Below, piece by piece: positions 16,151 to 26,352 of a stretch of DNA of 64,000 nucleotides (the stretch's first letter is position 1; every line of letters begins with the position of its first letter). The stretch lies in the NCBI GenBank assembly GCA_963756605.1, contig CAVWOT010000030.1, positions 434,001-498,000 of the forward strand, in the 5' to 3' direction. Source of the stretch: Bog-159 sp963756605 (GTDB lineage Bacteria > Acidobacteriota > Terriglobia > Bryobacterales > Bryobacteraceae). A program made the position numbers and the translations under genes. Under the pieces are notes generated by a model. That model had not been told where the DNA came from and ran no database searches. It saw only the letters and a program-made list of their open reading frames with translations.

Positions 16151-17163
16151 TGGGCGCTGCCGGGGGCACCATCGCACCCGATCGCATCCTGCACGAGATG
16201 GGGGACCTGTGGGTTTCGCTCGGCAAGCAGAACGAAGGCGACGGCGGCGTGCTGCGCGCCTGCTCAATGACCCTGGTGGTGGCGGCCGAAGAGTCGGATG
16301 ACACGCAAGCCATCGGCGAGACGGTCGCCGCCCTCATGCCCGAACATCCCAGCCGCGCGATCGTGATTCGCTTCCGCGCTGAGGATCGGCATTCGCTGGC
16401 TGCGCGCGTCTTCGCACAGTGCTGGATGCCTTTCGGACACCGCCAACAAATCTGCTGCGAACAGATAGAAATCACCGCATCGGATGCCGCTCTGCCGGAT
16501 GTGGCCGCCGTGCTGGTGCCCCTGAAGGTGCCGGACCTGCCCGTGATGTTATGGTGCCGCAGCCCGCGGATCTTCCGGCTGAAAGCTTTTCCGCAGCTTT
16601 CGTCCATCGCGCAGAAGCTGGTGCTCGATAGCGCGGCATTCGACGACCAAGCCTCCGCGCTGAAAGAGATGCGCGATGCGGTAGCTGCCGGACATCCGCT
16701 TGCCGATCTCTCGTGGACGCGTCTGACACGCTGGCGCGAACTGATCGCCCAGATATTTGAGAATCGCGCCCAGCTGACCAATCTGCCCCGTGTTTCGGAA
16801 ATCCTGATTTCGCACCGTGGCCGATCCGTGCCGACTACGGCGCTTTATCTGGCGGCCTGGCTGATCGAGGGATTGGCGAAGGTCGGCGCGCACGCGCAAG
16901 TTCAGTTTCGGGCCGAAGGAGGGGAGCCCGCCTGGCGGTTCGGCCTGGTGGAACTCCGCGCGCAAGGTAGTGCGGATGCGATCGCCTCCATTGCCCATAT
17001 CGAGGGACAGGCTGTCGAAGTGCACGTAGGCGGCCTGGTCAGCAAGACGTTGCTGCCGGCTCTCAACGATTATGCCCTGATGCGCGAGGAACTCTCCATC
17101 CCCGGCCGCGATCCCGAATTCGAACGTACGTTGGCCGCTGCCGCCAGACTTGCGCTATCGTGA
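16150..17163 (+). CDS. opcA: Glucose-6-phosphate dehydrogenase assembly protein OpcA
   Basis: 337 residues matching the OpcA/G6PD-assembly family: an N-terminal segment with ACSMTLVVAAEE, a central LVPLKVPDLPVMLWCRSPRIF and a C-terminal domain with FEGLAKVG-like sequence. OpcA activates or assembles G6PDH in cyanobacteria and actinobacteria, so its position directly behind zwf, with overlapping start and stop, fits. It has no catalytic motif. Its presence suggests that the Zwf activity here depends on a redox-responsive partner, as in cyanobacteria, although that regulation has not been shown for this organism. Confidence 0.9.
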   Translation: MGAAGGTIAPDRILHEMGDLWVSLGKQNEGDGGVLRACSMTLVVAAEESDDTQAIGETVAALMPEHPSRAIVIRFRAEDRHSLAARVFAQCWMPFGHRQQICCEQIEITASDAALPDVAAVLVPLKVPDLPVMLWCRSPRIFRLKAFPQLSSIAQKLVLDSAAFDDQASALKEMRDAVAAGHPLADLSWTRLTRWRELIAQIFENRAQLTNLPRVSEILISHRGRSVPTTALYLAAWLIEGLAKVGAHAQVQFRAEGGEPAWRFGLVELRAQGSADAIASIAHIEGQAVEVHVGGLVSKTLLPALNDYALMREELSIPGRDPEFERTLAAAARLALS

Positions 17164-17172
17164 TCCTTATAC

Positions 17173-17898
17173 ATGAGCGTGCAGTGGTTCACCCATCCAG
17201 ACCCGCATGCGACGGCCGCCGCCTGCGCGCAATATATCAGCGCGCTGCTCGAACAGGCGCTGTCCGAGCAGGAACACGCCACGCTGGCTGTCTCCGGCGG
17301 TTCCACGCCGAAGCTGCTCTTTCAGAGCATGGTGGCCTCCGGCTTCCGCTGGCAGCGTGTGCACCTGTTTTTCGTCGACGAGCGTTGCGTGCCGCCCAAC
17401 GACGCGGAAAGTAATTACCGCCTGGCGAACGAAAACCTGATCACGCCGGCGCATATTCCGCCCGACCAGGTGCACCGCATTCACGCGGAGATCAAACCGG
17501 AAGCCGGCGCGCAGCAGTATGTCGACGACATCCGCAACTTCTTCGGTCTGGAAGAAGGGCAACTGCCGCATTTTGACGTGGTGCACTGCGGCATGGGACC
17601 GGATGCGCATACCGCCAGCCTCTTTCCGGGCGAAGCGTCCATCGAAGATCGTGAGCACATCGCGAACGCGGTGTTCGTCGAGAAGTTTGGAAAATGGCGC
17701 ATCACCCTGATGCCCGCTGCCCTTTTGGCAGCCAAAAATACGGTATTCCTGGTTAGCGGCGCGGATAAGGCCGCGAACGTGGGAAGTGTGTTCCATGCCG
17801 AATTCGATCCGAAACTTTACCCGGCGCAATTGATTTCGCGGCAGGGTAAGCGGGTCACCTGGTTTTTGGACCAGGCCGCCGCCGCCGAAGTGGCCTGA
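17173..17898 (+). CDS. pgl: 6-phosphogluconolactonase
   Basis: 241 residues of the DevB/Pgl type, hydrolysing 6-phosphogluconolactone to 6-phosphogluconate. Recognisable segments are LAVSGGSTPKLLFQSM, FFVDERCVPPNDAESNYRLAN, the catalytic-region VVHCGMGPDAHTASLFPG and the late ITLMPAALLAAKNTVFLVSG. It is nine bases behind opcA and completes the oxidative pentose-phosphate operon. Convergent with apaG, with only 12 bases between the stop codons. Confidence 0.95.
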   Translation: MSVQWFTHPDPHATAAACAQYISALLEQALSEQEHATLAVSGGSTPKLLFQSMVASGFRWQRVHLFFVDERCVPPNDAESNYRLANENLITPAHIPPDQVHRIHAEIKPEAGAQQYVDDIRNFFGLEEGQLPHFDVVHCGMGPDAHTASLFPGEASIEDREHIANAVFVEKFGKWRITLMPAALLAAKNTVFLVSGADKAANVGSVFHAEFDPKLYPAQLISRQGKRVTWFLDQAAAAEVA

Positions 17899-17910
17899 TG
17901 AATTGTCTGC

Positions 17911-18324
17911 TCAATTCACCGTGTAGCGGGCTTTCAACGCGAACGGCGCAATCTCGATCTCGAACTGGCTCCCGTCAGGGCGGACCATCTGGTACGCACC
18001 GTGCATCATCCCCATAGGAGTTTTGAGCGGGCACCACGACGAATATTTGAACGACTCACCGGGCGCCAGCACGGGCTGCTCCCCGACGACTCCCGGACCG
18101 CGCACTTCTTCCACGTGCTCCAAGGCGTCGGTGATGATCCAGTGCCGGCTCAAAAGCTGTACTGTCTCGGTACCCTGATTCGTGATGCGCACCGTATATT
18201 GGAAGACCCATTCGTCCTGCGCGGGCCGCGAGTTCTCTGGCGAGTATCGCGACAGAACTTCCACGCGGATGTCGCGCGTAACGGCCTCGGATATCGGTGC
18301 GGTCACTGAACTGAGATCGGGCAT
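17911..18324 (-). CDS. apaG: ApaG-family (DUF525) protein
   Basis: 137 residues from ATG 18324, close to the family's usual size. Characteristic are IRVEVLSRYSPENSRP, the FQYTVRITNQGTETVQLLSRHWIITDA core and the glycine-rich end GPGVVGEQPVLAPGESFKYSSW with YQMVRPDGSQFEIEIAPF. ApaG is a small beta-sandwich protein with a fibronectin-III-like fold; its link to Ap4A hydrolysis and cobalt resistance comes from E. coli and its role here is unknown. ATG 18336 is also possible; no Shine-Dalgarno decides. Confidence 0.9.
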   Translation of the reverse strand: MPDLSSVTAPISEAVTRDIRVEVLSRYSPENSRPAQDEWVFQYTVRITNQGTETVQLLSRHWIITDALEHVEEVRGPGVVGEQPVLAPGESFKYSSWCPLKTPMGMMHGAYQMVRPDGSQFEIEIAPFALKARYTVN

Positions 18325-18349
18325 GATGCAACTCATATTAACAAAGGAC

Positions 18350-18420
18350 AAATTGTGGGGCAGGACTCCAGTCCTGCGGCCGACGTCCACGTCGGCCTGC
18401 TTAGGTCTGCCCCACAATTT
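18350..18420. repeat. 71-bp palindromic element with 14-bp terminal inverted repeats
   Basis: AAATTGTGGGGCAG (18350-18363) and CTGCCCCACAATTT (18407-18420) are perfect inverted repeats. Inside lie two palindromes, CAGGACTCCAGTCCTG (18361-18376) and GCCGACGTCCACGTCGGC (18379-18396). The whole folds into a cruciform-like structure. A half copy occurs at 23541-23568. It has the size and form of a REP/MITE-like dispersed element. Confidence 0.75.
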
Positions 18421-19090
18421 TACTTGATCCGCTCTCCGGTGGCGCTGTCGAATACGGCATTCCGCAGAAACTGTTCAGTGGTCCACGGCGGAGCGGCGCA
18501 TTCCGATATTTGTGGAATCACTCCAGGTGAGCCGTGCAATAGAGCGCCATTTCGTACCAGTCCGGCCAATGGCCTGCATTCGCCTGGACCATAAGGCGCG
18601 ACGGCACGTTCTTCCTCTGCAGCGCCGTGAAGAATTCCAGAGATTGGGTTTAAGGCACGCGTTAATCCCGTTCGCCGGTGATCACCAGGCAAGGTGTCTG
18701 GAACTGATCCACATATTTGGAGGGCGACAATTTCTCGTAGAGCGCCGAGTCCCACGGCCGCCGATTCGCGTCCCATTCGGGAAACCACAGTTCTTCGGTG
18801 GCGCCGTACGTCGCGGCAGATCGAACAGGCCCATCAGCGACGCGGATCGCCGAAAACGGGTGGTATGGCCTTCGAACCAATGCATCATTGGCCGCCATAC
18901 GACCGGCCCATGGCGCCCATGTGGCTGCTGTCCACTTAAGGCAGTTTGGCCGGTCCGTCGGTTACGTTCATCAGATCGTCAAAGACCTGGCCGCCCCTGT
19001 CACCCGAAATCTCGGCCACGAAATCCTGGCCTGCATCCGCGTGCACGGGCGGTTTTGGTCTTCTCCGCGTTCATCCGTCTTCATCTGCGG
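18421..19090 (-). pseudogene. Decayed S9 prolyl-oligopeptidase-family peptidase (C-terminal part)
   Basis: On the minus strand, conserved blocks of an S9 serine peptidase appear in order but in different frames and with stops: a block with GQVFDDLMNVTDG, the nucleophile region DSSHMGAMGRSYGG (G-x-S-x-G-G), then ELWFPEWDANRRPW, SPSKYVDQFQTPCLVITGERD (18662-18800), and, after an in-frame stop, LEFFTALQRKNVPSRLM, AGHWPDWYEMALY and a final TEQFLRNAVFDSATGERIK. The N-terminal propeller is absent. Multiple frameshifts, stops and an interrupted active-site region make this clearly non-functional. Confidence 0.8.
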
Positions 19091-19144
19091 TTCGTACCCG
19101 GAGTACTTGTTTGTCCAGTACTCACGTTATACTGACCTTCTCGC

Positions 19145-21031
<1,887 letters not shown>

Positions 21032-21622
21032 GATGTTCGGCTCACCAGTCCCGACGAAATACGACGGACTGCAGGTTCGGAATTCGTATCTTTGAATCCG
21101 CAGGGCAGCCCGCCCCTCCTCGACGCGTACGATCTTGCCGGCAACCACCAGGTTTAGGTTCGCAGAGTTGGACAGCATCACCGGCCATTTGACCCGCAAT
21201 TCCACATGCGACCTCAGCTCCAGCGGGCGCTCGGTCGTAAACAGCGCGCCGCAACAACTGATGTTCAGCAGCTCGCCCCACCCCGCATCCTCCGCAGTCC
21301 GGTAACGCACTGGAAGCGTCAATTCAAAGCGCAGGCTTCTGCGGTTTCCATCGCAGTTCGACGCACCCTTACGGGCGGGTATCGTCCAGCCCTTCCAATT
21401 GCAGAGGGGTTTTCCGGATGCTGCGGAGGTCGGCATATGCTCCCTTAAGGCAATCGCAAGTCCAACACCGCGCCCGAAGTTCCCATTGAGGATATTAGGG
21501 TTATCCGCGCACCGTCGGCGCCGCTGAGCATTCCGGTGAAACCGAAGTGTTTCGGCTTTAACCCGATGGTTTGTGTGTGCGCCGCGCTTCGCCGGGGCGT
21601 AAGATGTAATGGGGAGGTTGTC

Positions 21623-23119
21623 GTGGCACACCGTTTCGGCAGGCGCTATTTCTTTTTTGGATCGCTGGCAGCCGCGGTTCCAGTACGCGGATTCGGGAGC
21701 GTACCGTCGCTCAAGGGGTTGGGCTACAAGTCGCCCAACGAAAAGTTGAATATCGCTTCGATCGGCGCGGGAGGCAAGGCCTATAGCGATATCAAGGGAT
21801 GCTCGGCTGAGAATATCGTGGCGTTGTGCGATGTGGATGAGCAGCGCGCGGCGCGCATGTTCCTCAATTATCCGAATGTTCCTAAGTACAAAGACTTCCG
21901 CAAGATGCTCGACGAGCAAGCCAAGCAGATCGACGCGGTGATCATCGCTATCCCGGATTTCATGCACGCCACCGCGGCCATGTGGGCGATGGAACGCGGC
22001 AAGCACGTCTACGTGCAGAAGCCGCTGACGCGCACAATCTGGGAGGCGCGGCAACTGCTTGAGGCGGCCAACAAATATAATGTCGCGACACAGATGGGTA
22101 ATCAGGGCTACTCAAACGAAGGCACGCGCCAGGCGGCCGAGATGATCTGGGCCGGCGAGATCGGGCAGGTCACCGAGGTGCACGCCTGGACCGACCGCCC
22201 GATTTGGCCGCAGGGTTTGACGGAGGTCCCTCCTACCGAACCGGTACCGGCGACGCTCGATTGGGATCTGTGGCTGGGAATTGCCGAGAGCCGCCCCTAC
22301 GCCACGGGCGGACCCGATTATAAATCGCCGCTCGGCGGGCATTTCTATCAGCCGGGCAACTGGCGCGGCTTTTACGATTTTGGTTGCGGCGCCCTGGGCG
22401 ATATGGCTTGCCACATCCTCGGAGCGCCCAACCTGGCGCTCGCACTGGGCGCGCCGGCCAGTGTGGAGTGCATTCAGATCGAGGGTCCCAGCCCGTTCAT
22501 GTTTCCGCGGAAATCGGTGATCCGCTACGATTTTCCGGCGCGCGGATCGATGGCCCCGGTGAAGCTGTTCTGGCACGACGGGCTGGATGAAACGCCGCGG
22601 ATTCCAGGCGTGCCGGATGGCGAATTGCTCGGCGATCTGCCCGAAAAGCGTGAGCCACGGCGGCGGTACGATGAGGAACCACCGTTTACCGGGTTCATCG
22701 GCGATGTGTTTAACTATGACAAGTTCCTCGCGGTCAAGAACGATCCGAACGCGGAGAAACCCACACCGGATGGCAGCCTGTTCATCGGCGATAAAGGCAT
22801 GCTCACTACCGGGACTTACGGCGAGGAAACCAGGCTGATTCCAGTCGAAAAGATGAAGGGCTATCAGTTCCCGCAGCCCCTGCTGACACGCTCGCCGGGG
22901 CACTACCACGATTGGATTCGGGCCTGTAAAGGCGGCGATCCGGCCTGCTCCAATTTCAATGTCGCGGTGCCCTTCGTGGAGTGGATGCTGTTGGGCACGA
23001 TCGCCCTGCGCGTGCCCGGCAAGCTCGAGTGGGATGCGCAGAAGATGCAGTTCGCCAATAACGCGGAGGCGAACAAATATTTGATGCCGGCGTTCCGCAA
23101 AGGCTGGTCGTTTACTTAA
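21623..23119 (+). CDS. Gfo/Idh/MocA-family oxidoreductase with Tat signal
   Basis: 498 residues from GTG 21623 (GGGGAGG 6 bases upstream). The N-terminus has an RRYFFFGSLAAAVP twin-arginine signal, so the protein is probably exported with its cofactor. The Rossmann domain starts LNIASIGAGGKAYSDI, with VALCDVDEQRA, AVIIAIPDFMHA and the EKP-like VYVQKPLTRT. The C-terminal domain (GALGDMACHILGAP) is typical of the large Bryobacterales and planctomycete families of secreted sugar oxidoreductases. Substrate unknown. Confidence 0.9.
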   Translation: MAHRFGRRYFFFGSLAAAVPVRGFGSVPSLKGLGYKSPNEKLNIASIGAGGKAYSDIKGCSAENIVALCDVDEQRAARMFLNYPNVPKYKDFRKMLDEQAKQIDAVIIAIPDFMHATAAMWAMERGKHVYVQKPLTRTIWEARQLLEAANKYNVATQMGNQGYSNEGTRQAAEMIWAGEIGQVTEVHAWTDRPIWPQGLTEVPPTEPVPATLDWDLWLGIAESRPYATGGPDYKSPLGGHFYQPGNWRGFYDFGCGALGDMACHILGAPNLALALGAPASVECIQIEGPSPFMFPRKSVIRYDFPARGSMAPVKLFWHDGLDETPRIPGVPDGELLGDLPEKREPRRRYDEEPPFTGFIGDVFNYDKFLAVKNDPNAEKPTPDGSLFIGDKGMLTTGTYGEETRLIPVEKMKGYQFPQPLLTRSPGHYHDWIRACKGGDPACSNFNVAVPFVEWMLLGTIALRVPGKLEWDAQKMQFANNAEANKYLMPAFRKGWSFT

Positions 23120-23173
23120 AAGGGTTCGTCGGCGCTATGAGACCATAGTATCCTGGAAAGCGAGGGTATTGGC

Positions 23174-23506
23174 ATGGGCTGCGGTAGTGGATCGATGAAT
23201 CCGGTGAATATAGAAGCGCCTGCCGGCGCGCGCATGGTGTTTTGCGTCAAGTTTCAACGGCAGTTGCCGGGACTGGACGAAGTGCCGTTTGAAGGCCACC
23301 CTCTGGGCCAGAAGATCTACGACAACGTATCGAAGGAAGCCTGGAAACTGTGGGTTGAGCACATGAAGATGCTCATGAACGAATACCGGCTCAACCTCGG
23401 AACGCAAGAAGCGCAGGAATTTCTCCTGAAGCAGATGGACGACTACTTTTTCGGCGAAGGCGCGGCCCTGCCGCCGGATTACGTGCCCCCCCGCTCCAAA
23501 CAGTAA
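23174..23506 (+). CDS. YggX-family Fe(II)-trafficking protein
   Basis: 110 residues. After a non-conserved leader the core reads MVFCVKFQRQLPGLDEVPF with the conserved cysteine, then GQKIYDNVSKEAWKLWVEHMKMLMNEYRLNL and MDDYFFGEG, colinear with E. coli YggX, which protects iron-sulfur clusters and labile iron pools. GAGGG lies 8 bases ahead of ATG 23174; shorter starts (23195, 23234) are in frame and the last would match E. coli length more closely. Confidence 0.85.
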   Translation: MGCGSGSMNPVNIEAPAGARMVFCVKFQRQLPGLDEVPFEGHPLGQKIYDNVSKEAWKLWVEHMKMLMNEYRLNLGTQEAQEFLLKQMDDYFFGEGAALPPDYVPPRSKQ

Positions 23507-23540
23507 CATCCCCGTTTCACCTTAAATCGCTGGGTTAGGC

Positions 23541-23568
23541 GCAGACCTGGAGGTCTGCCCCACAGTTT
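23541..23568. repeat. Half copy of the 18350-type palindromic element
   Basis: GCAGACCTGGAGGTCTGC (8-bp arms, GG loop, 23541-23558) runs into CTGCCCCACAGTTT, matching the right end of the 18350-18420 element (CTGCCCCACAATTT) with one difference. It lies 34 bases after yggX and may also act as a transcript end. Confidence 0.6.
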
Positions 23569-23628
23569 GAACCACACCGCAATTCCCGCCATCAGGGCAC
23601 CAGATTGAAAACAAGCCAGATATTTGTC

Positions 23629-23657
23629 TTGACACATATCGCATATTGCTATATTCT
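23629..23657 (+). promoter_or_regulatory. Strong sigma70-type promoter of the membrane-stress operon
   Basis: A perfect TTGACA (23629-23634), a 17-base spacer and TATTCT (23652-23657). The short inverted repeat GCATATTGC (23641-23649) lies in the spacer and is a natural operator candidate for the XRE protein encoded just downstream. Predicted transcription start is near 23664, only about 12 bases before the ATG, and no Shine-Dalgarno is seen. Confidence 0.65.
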
Positions 23658-23675
23658 AATTACGATCTGCAATAA

Positions 23676-24191
23676 ATGAAACTAGGCGAAAAGCTGCGGT
23701 ACCTGCGGGAAATCGAAGGCGCGTTGCGTGGACGCAAGGGCGCGCTGACGCAGGCCGAAGTCGTGCGCTTGCTCCGGAAGGAGCAGCGCGAAACCATTAG
23801 CCAGGCATATCTGTCGCAGATCGAGAACGGCGCGCGGCCGCACTTGACCAACTCCAGCCGCATGCTGCTGGCTAAGTTTTACAAGGTGCATCCGGGTTAC
23901 CTGGTGGACGACCCGGAGGGTTATCAGGAAGAGTTAATGTCCGACGTAGGCGCGCTGGAGGACAAGCTGGATATGTGGCTGATCAACGGCGCGGAGCGTT
24001 TTCGCGGCGACGCCGAACTGAGCCAGGCGCTGTTGCGCGTGGCGCGGCACCAGGATTCGCGGATGTGCCTGGTGTTGCTGGGCGCCATCCTGGATAACGC
24101 TGGCCTCGCCGAACGGTTGTTGCAGGTTTTGAAGCCCTCCCCGGCACCGGCCGCGGAGGCTTTGCCCAAATTGAGGAGGCGATCGCAATGA
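23676..24191 (+). CDS. XRE-family helix-turn-helix transcriptional regulator
   Basis: 171 residues. The first 75 contain a helix-turn-helix: LTQAEVVRLLRKEQRETISQAYLSQIENGARPH resembles the Xre/Cro fold with a longer insert between helices 1 and 2. The remainder (about 80-155) is helical and may form a dimerisation or ligand-sensing part. The promoter spacer palindrome suggests autoregulation. The stop overlaps the next gene's start by four bases (ATGA), so it leads a five-gene operon with NfeD-like, flotillin, PspA and a small membrane protein and is the obvious candidate for its regulator. Confidence 0.85.
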   Translation: MKLGEKLRYLREIEGALRGRKGALTQAEVVRLLRKEQRETISQAYLSQIENGARPHLTNSSRMLLAKFYKVHPGYLVDDPEGYQEELMSDVGALEDKLDMWLINGAERFRGDAELSQALLRVARHQDSRMCLVLLGAILDNAGLAERLLQVLKPSPAPAAEALPKLRRRSQ

Positions 24192-24817
24192 CGTGGGCGG
24201 ATTTCTATCTGATCTGTTTTTTGTTGGGCCTGGCGCTGAGCCTGTTGTCGGTGTTGACCGGCAGCGCGCACCTGCATCTGCCGCACGTGCACGTGCCGGG
24301 GCTGCACATGCCGCATGTTCCGGGCCTGCACGCGCCGCATCTGCATGCACCGGAGACGGCCGACGCCGAAGGCATACCGTGGCTGAATTTCGGAACCATG
24401 ACCGCGTTTCTGGCGTGGTTCGGAGGCACGGGTTATCTGTTGGAACGCTTTTACGCGGTCTGGTTCCTGGTGGCGCTGGCTATCGCGGCGTTGAGCGGAC
24501 TGGGCGGCGCGGCGATCGTTTTCTGGTTCCTGTCGAAGCTGGCGTCGGATGATGCAGCCCTGGATCCGGCGGACTATGAAATGGTTGGCGTGTTGGGAAA
24601 GCTCAGTATTCCGATCCGCGAAGGCGGGACCGGCGAGATGATCTTCTCGCAGGAGGGCGTACGCCATGTTACCGGCGCGCGCTCGGACGATGGGACGGCC
24701 ATACCGAAGGGCGCCGAAGTAGTGGTCGAGCGGTATGAGAAGGGCATCGCCTACGTGCGCCGTTGGGAAGACCTGGCGGGCAGCGCGGAGGATTTGGCCG
24801 TGAAGCAAGGGCAGTAA
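24188..24817 (+). CDS. NfeD-like membrane protein with a histidine-rich loop
   Basis: 209 residues: an N-terminal helix (about 3-24), a His/Pro loop (about 27-55) containing HLPHVHVPGLHMPHVPGLH, two further helices (about 72-110, FLAWFGGTGYLL and VALAIAALSGLGGAAIVF) and a C-terminal soluble domain of about 85 residues (VGVLGKLSIPIREGGTGEM, IPKGAEVVVERYEKGIAYV) fitting the OB-fold of NfeD. NfeD proteins act with flotillins, as here where flotillin is next. The dense His repeat, about nine histidines in 30 residues, is unusual and suggests metal binding. Confidence 0.8.
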   Translation: MTWADFYLICFLLGLALSLLSVLTGSAHLHLPHVHVPGLHMPHVPGLHAPHLHAPETADAEGIPWLNFGTMTAFLAWFGGTGYLLERFYAVWFLVALAIAALSGLGGAAIVFWFLSKLASDDAALDPADYEMVGVLGKLSIPIREGGTGEMIFSQEGVRHVTGARSDDGTAIPKGAEVVVERYEKGIAYVRRWEDLAGSAEDLAVKQGQ

Positions 24818-24856
24818 GCGGCCGGCCACAATTCATAAGGCTCTAAAAGGAGACGT

Positions 24857-26296
24857 ATGCAGAAGGACATGGTAGTGGTGGTCGTGTTGTTGATGTTGCT
24901 GGCGATCGTGTTGATCGCCTCGATGCTGGCGCGGCTGTATCGCAAGGCGGGCCCGCATGAAGCGCTGATCGTTTACGGGCGCAAGGGCACGCGCATTGTC
25001 AAAGGTCGCGGAACAGTCATTTGGCCCGTGGTCGAGAGTTACAAGAGCCTATCGCTGGAGCTGATGTCGTTCGACGTGGCGCCGCAGCAGGACCTCTACA
25101 CCCGCCAAGGTGTGGCGGTAACGGTGGAAGCTGTGGCGCAGATCAAAGTGAAGTCCGACCCGGAATCGATTCAGACTGCCGCCGAGCAGTTTCTGACCAA
25201 GACGGACCAGGAGCGCGAGGGACTGATCCGGCTGGTGATGGAAGGCCATCTGCGCGGGATTATCGGGCAGTTGACGGTGGAAGAGATCGTGAAGCAGCCG
25301 GAAATGGTGGGCGACCGCATGCGCTCCACCTGCGCCGATGACATGAACAAGATGGGACTGGAAGTGATTTCGTTCACCATCAAGGAAGTCCGCGACAAGA
25401 ACGAATACATCTCGAACATGGGCAGGCCGGACGTGGCCCGCATCAAGCGCGATGCCGATGTCGCCGCCGCCGAGGCCGAGCGCGACACGGCCATCAAGCG
25501 CGCGGAAGCCACCCGCGCCGCCGCGGTAGCCAAGGCGCAAGCCGATCAGGAACGCGTGCTGGCCGAGACCCTGTCGCAGGCCAAGCAGGCCGAAGCCACG
25601 CGCGATCTGGAGATCAAGAAGGCCAACTACAACGAGACGATCAAGAAGCAGCAGGCCAGCGCCGATAAAGCCTACGAGATCCAGACCAACGTGATGCAGC
25701 AACAGGTGATCACGGAGCAGGTGAAGATCCAGCAGGTGCAGAAGGAACACGAGGTCGCCGTGCAGGACGCAGAGATCCAGCGCCGCGAACGTGAACTGAT
25801 TGCCACCGTGTTGAAGCCGGCCGAGATCGAGCGCCAGCGCATCGAGACGCTGGCCCAGGCGCAGAAGCAGAAGCTGGAGTTGGAAGCCCAAGGCCAGGCG
25901 GCGGCTATTCGCACGCAAGGCGAGGCCGAAGCCGAGATCATCTTCAAGAAGGGCGACGCCGAAGCTCGCGCCATGAACGTGAAAGCCGCGGCGTACCAGG
26001 AATATAACCAGGCCGCGGTGGTGGACAAGCTGATCACGGGCTTGCCTGAAATCGTGCGCGCGCTGGCCGCGCCGCTGGCCAACGTGGATAGGATCACCAT
26101 CGTCTCGACCGGCGATGGCCACGCGGCCGGAATGAATAAGATCACCGGAGATATGGCCGCCATGGCGGCGCAGATTCCCGCGCTGTTTGAAAGCCTCTCC
26201 GGCATGAATATGTCCGAGCTGTTCTCCAAGGTCAAACAGATCGGCGAGAACAAAAACAAACCGCCCGTGGACAAGGCCAACGGAGCGGGTGCTTAA
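24857..26296 (+). CDS. Flotillin-like (SPFH/band 7) membrane protein
   Basis: 479 residues. An N-terminal membrane helix (about 5-25, VVVVVLLMLLAIVLIASML) precedes the SPFH domain (about 35-200, with PHEALIVYGRKGTRIVKGRG and AVTVEAVAQIKVKSDPESI), then a long Ala/Glu/Gln-rich coiled coil (about 200-375) and a C-terminal region ending KVKQIGENKNKPP. Flotillins form oligomeric membrane microdomains. A Shine-Dalgarno (AAAAGGAG) precedes the ATG. With NfeD upstream and PspA downstream it makes a membrane-integrity module. Confidence 0.93.
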   Translation: MQKDMVVVVVLLMLLAIVLIASMLARLYRKAGPHEALIVYGRKGTRIVKGRGTVIWPVVESYKSLSLELMSFDVAPQQDLYTRQGVAVTVEAVAQIKVKSDPESIQTAAEQFLTKTDQEREGLIRLVMEGHLRGIIGQLTVEEIVKQPEMVGDRMRSTCADDMNKMGLEVISFTIKEVRDKNEYISNMGRPDVARIKRDADVAAAEAERDTAIKRAEATRAAAVAKAQADQERVLAETLSQAKQAEATRDLEIKKANYNETIKKQQASADKAYEIQTNVMQQQVITEQVKIQQVQKEHEVAVQDAEIQRRERELIATVLKPAEIERQRIETLAQAQKQKLELEAQGQAAAIRTQGEAEAEIIFKKGDAEARAMNVKAAAYQEYNQAAVVDKLITGLPEIVRALAAPLANVDRITIVSTGDGHAAGMNKITGDMAAMAAQIPALFESLSGMNMSELFSKVKQIGENKNKPPVDKANGAGA

Positions 26297-26309
26297 CGGG
26301 AGCGTTGCG

Positions 26310-26330
26310 GGGGCCGGCGCGTCCGGCCCC
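26310..26330 (+). terminator. Hairpin between flotillin and pspA genes
   Basis: GGGGCCGG-CGCGT-CCGGCCCC forms an 8-bp GC stem followed by AATTT and A6. The T run is weak, so it more probably tunes expression (partial termination or transcript processing) than ends the operon. Confidence 0.4.
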
Positions 26331-26352
26331 AATTTAAAAAAGGAAAACGATT

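Noticed and set aside
26310..26330. Full terminator splitting the flotillin/PspA operon
   Set aside because: The stem is good but the following T run is too short; gene spacing and function favour a continuous operon.
25049..26332. Minus-strand open frame antisense to the flotillin gene
   Set aside because: Leu/His/Gly-rich antisense translation of the coiled coil; no domain and no ribosome-binding site.
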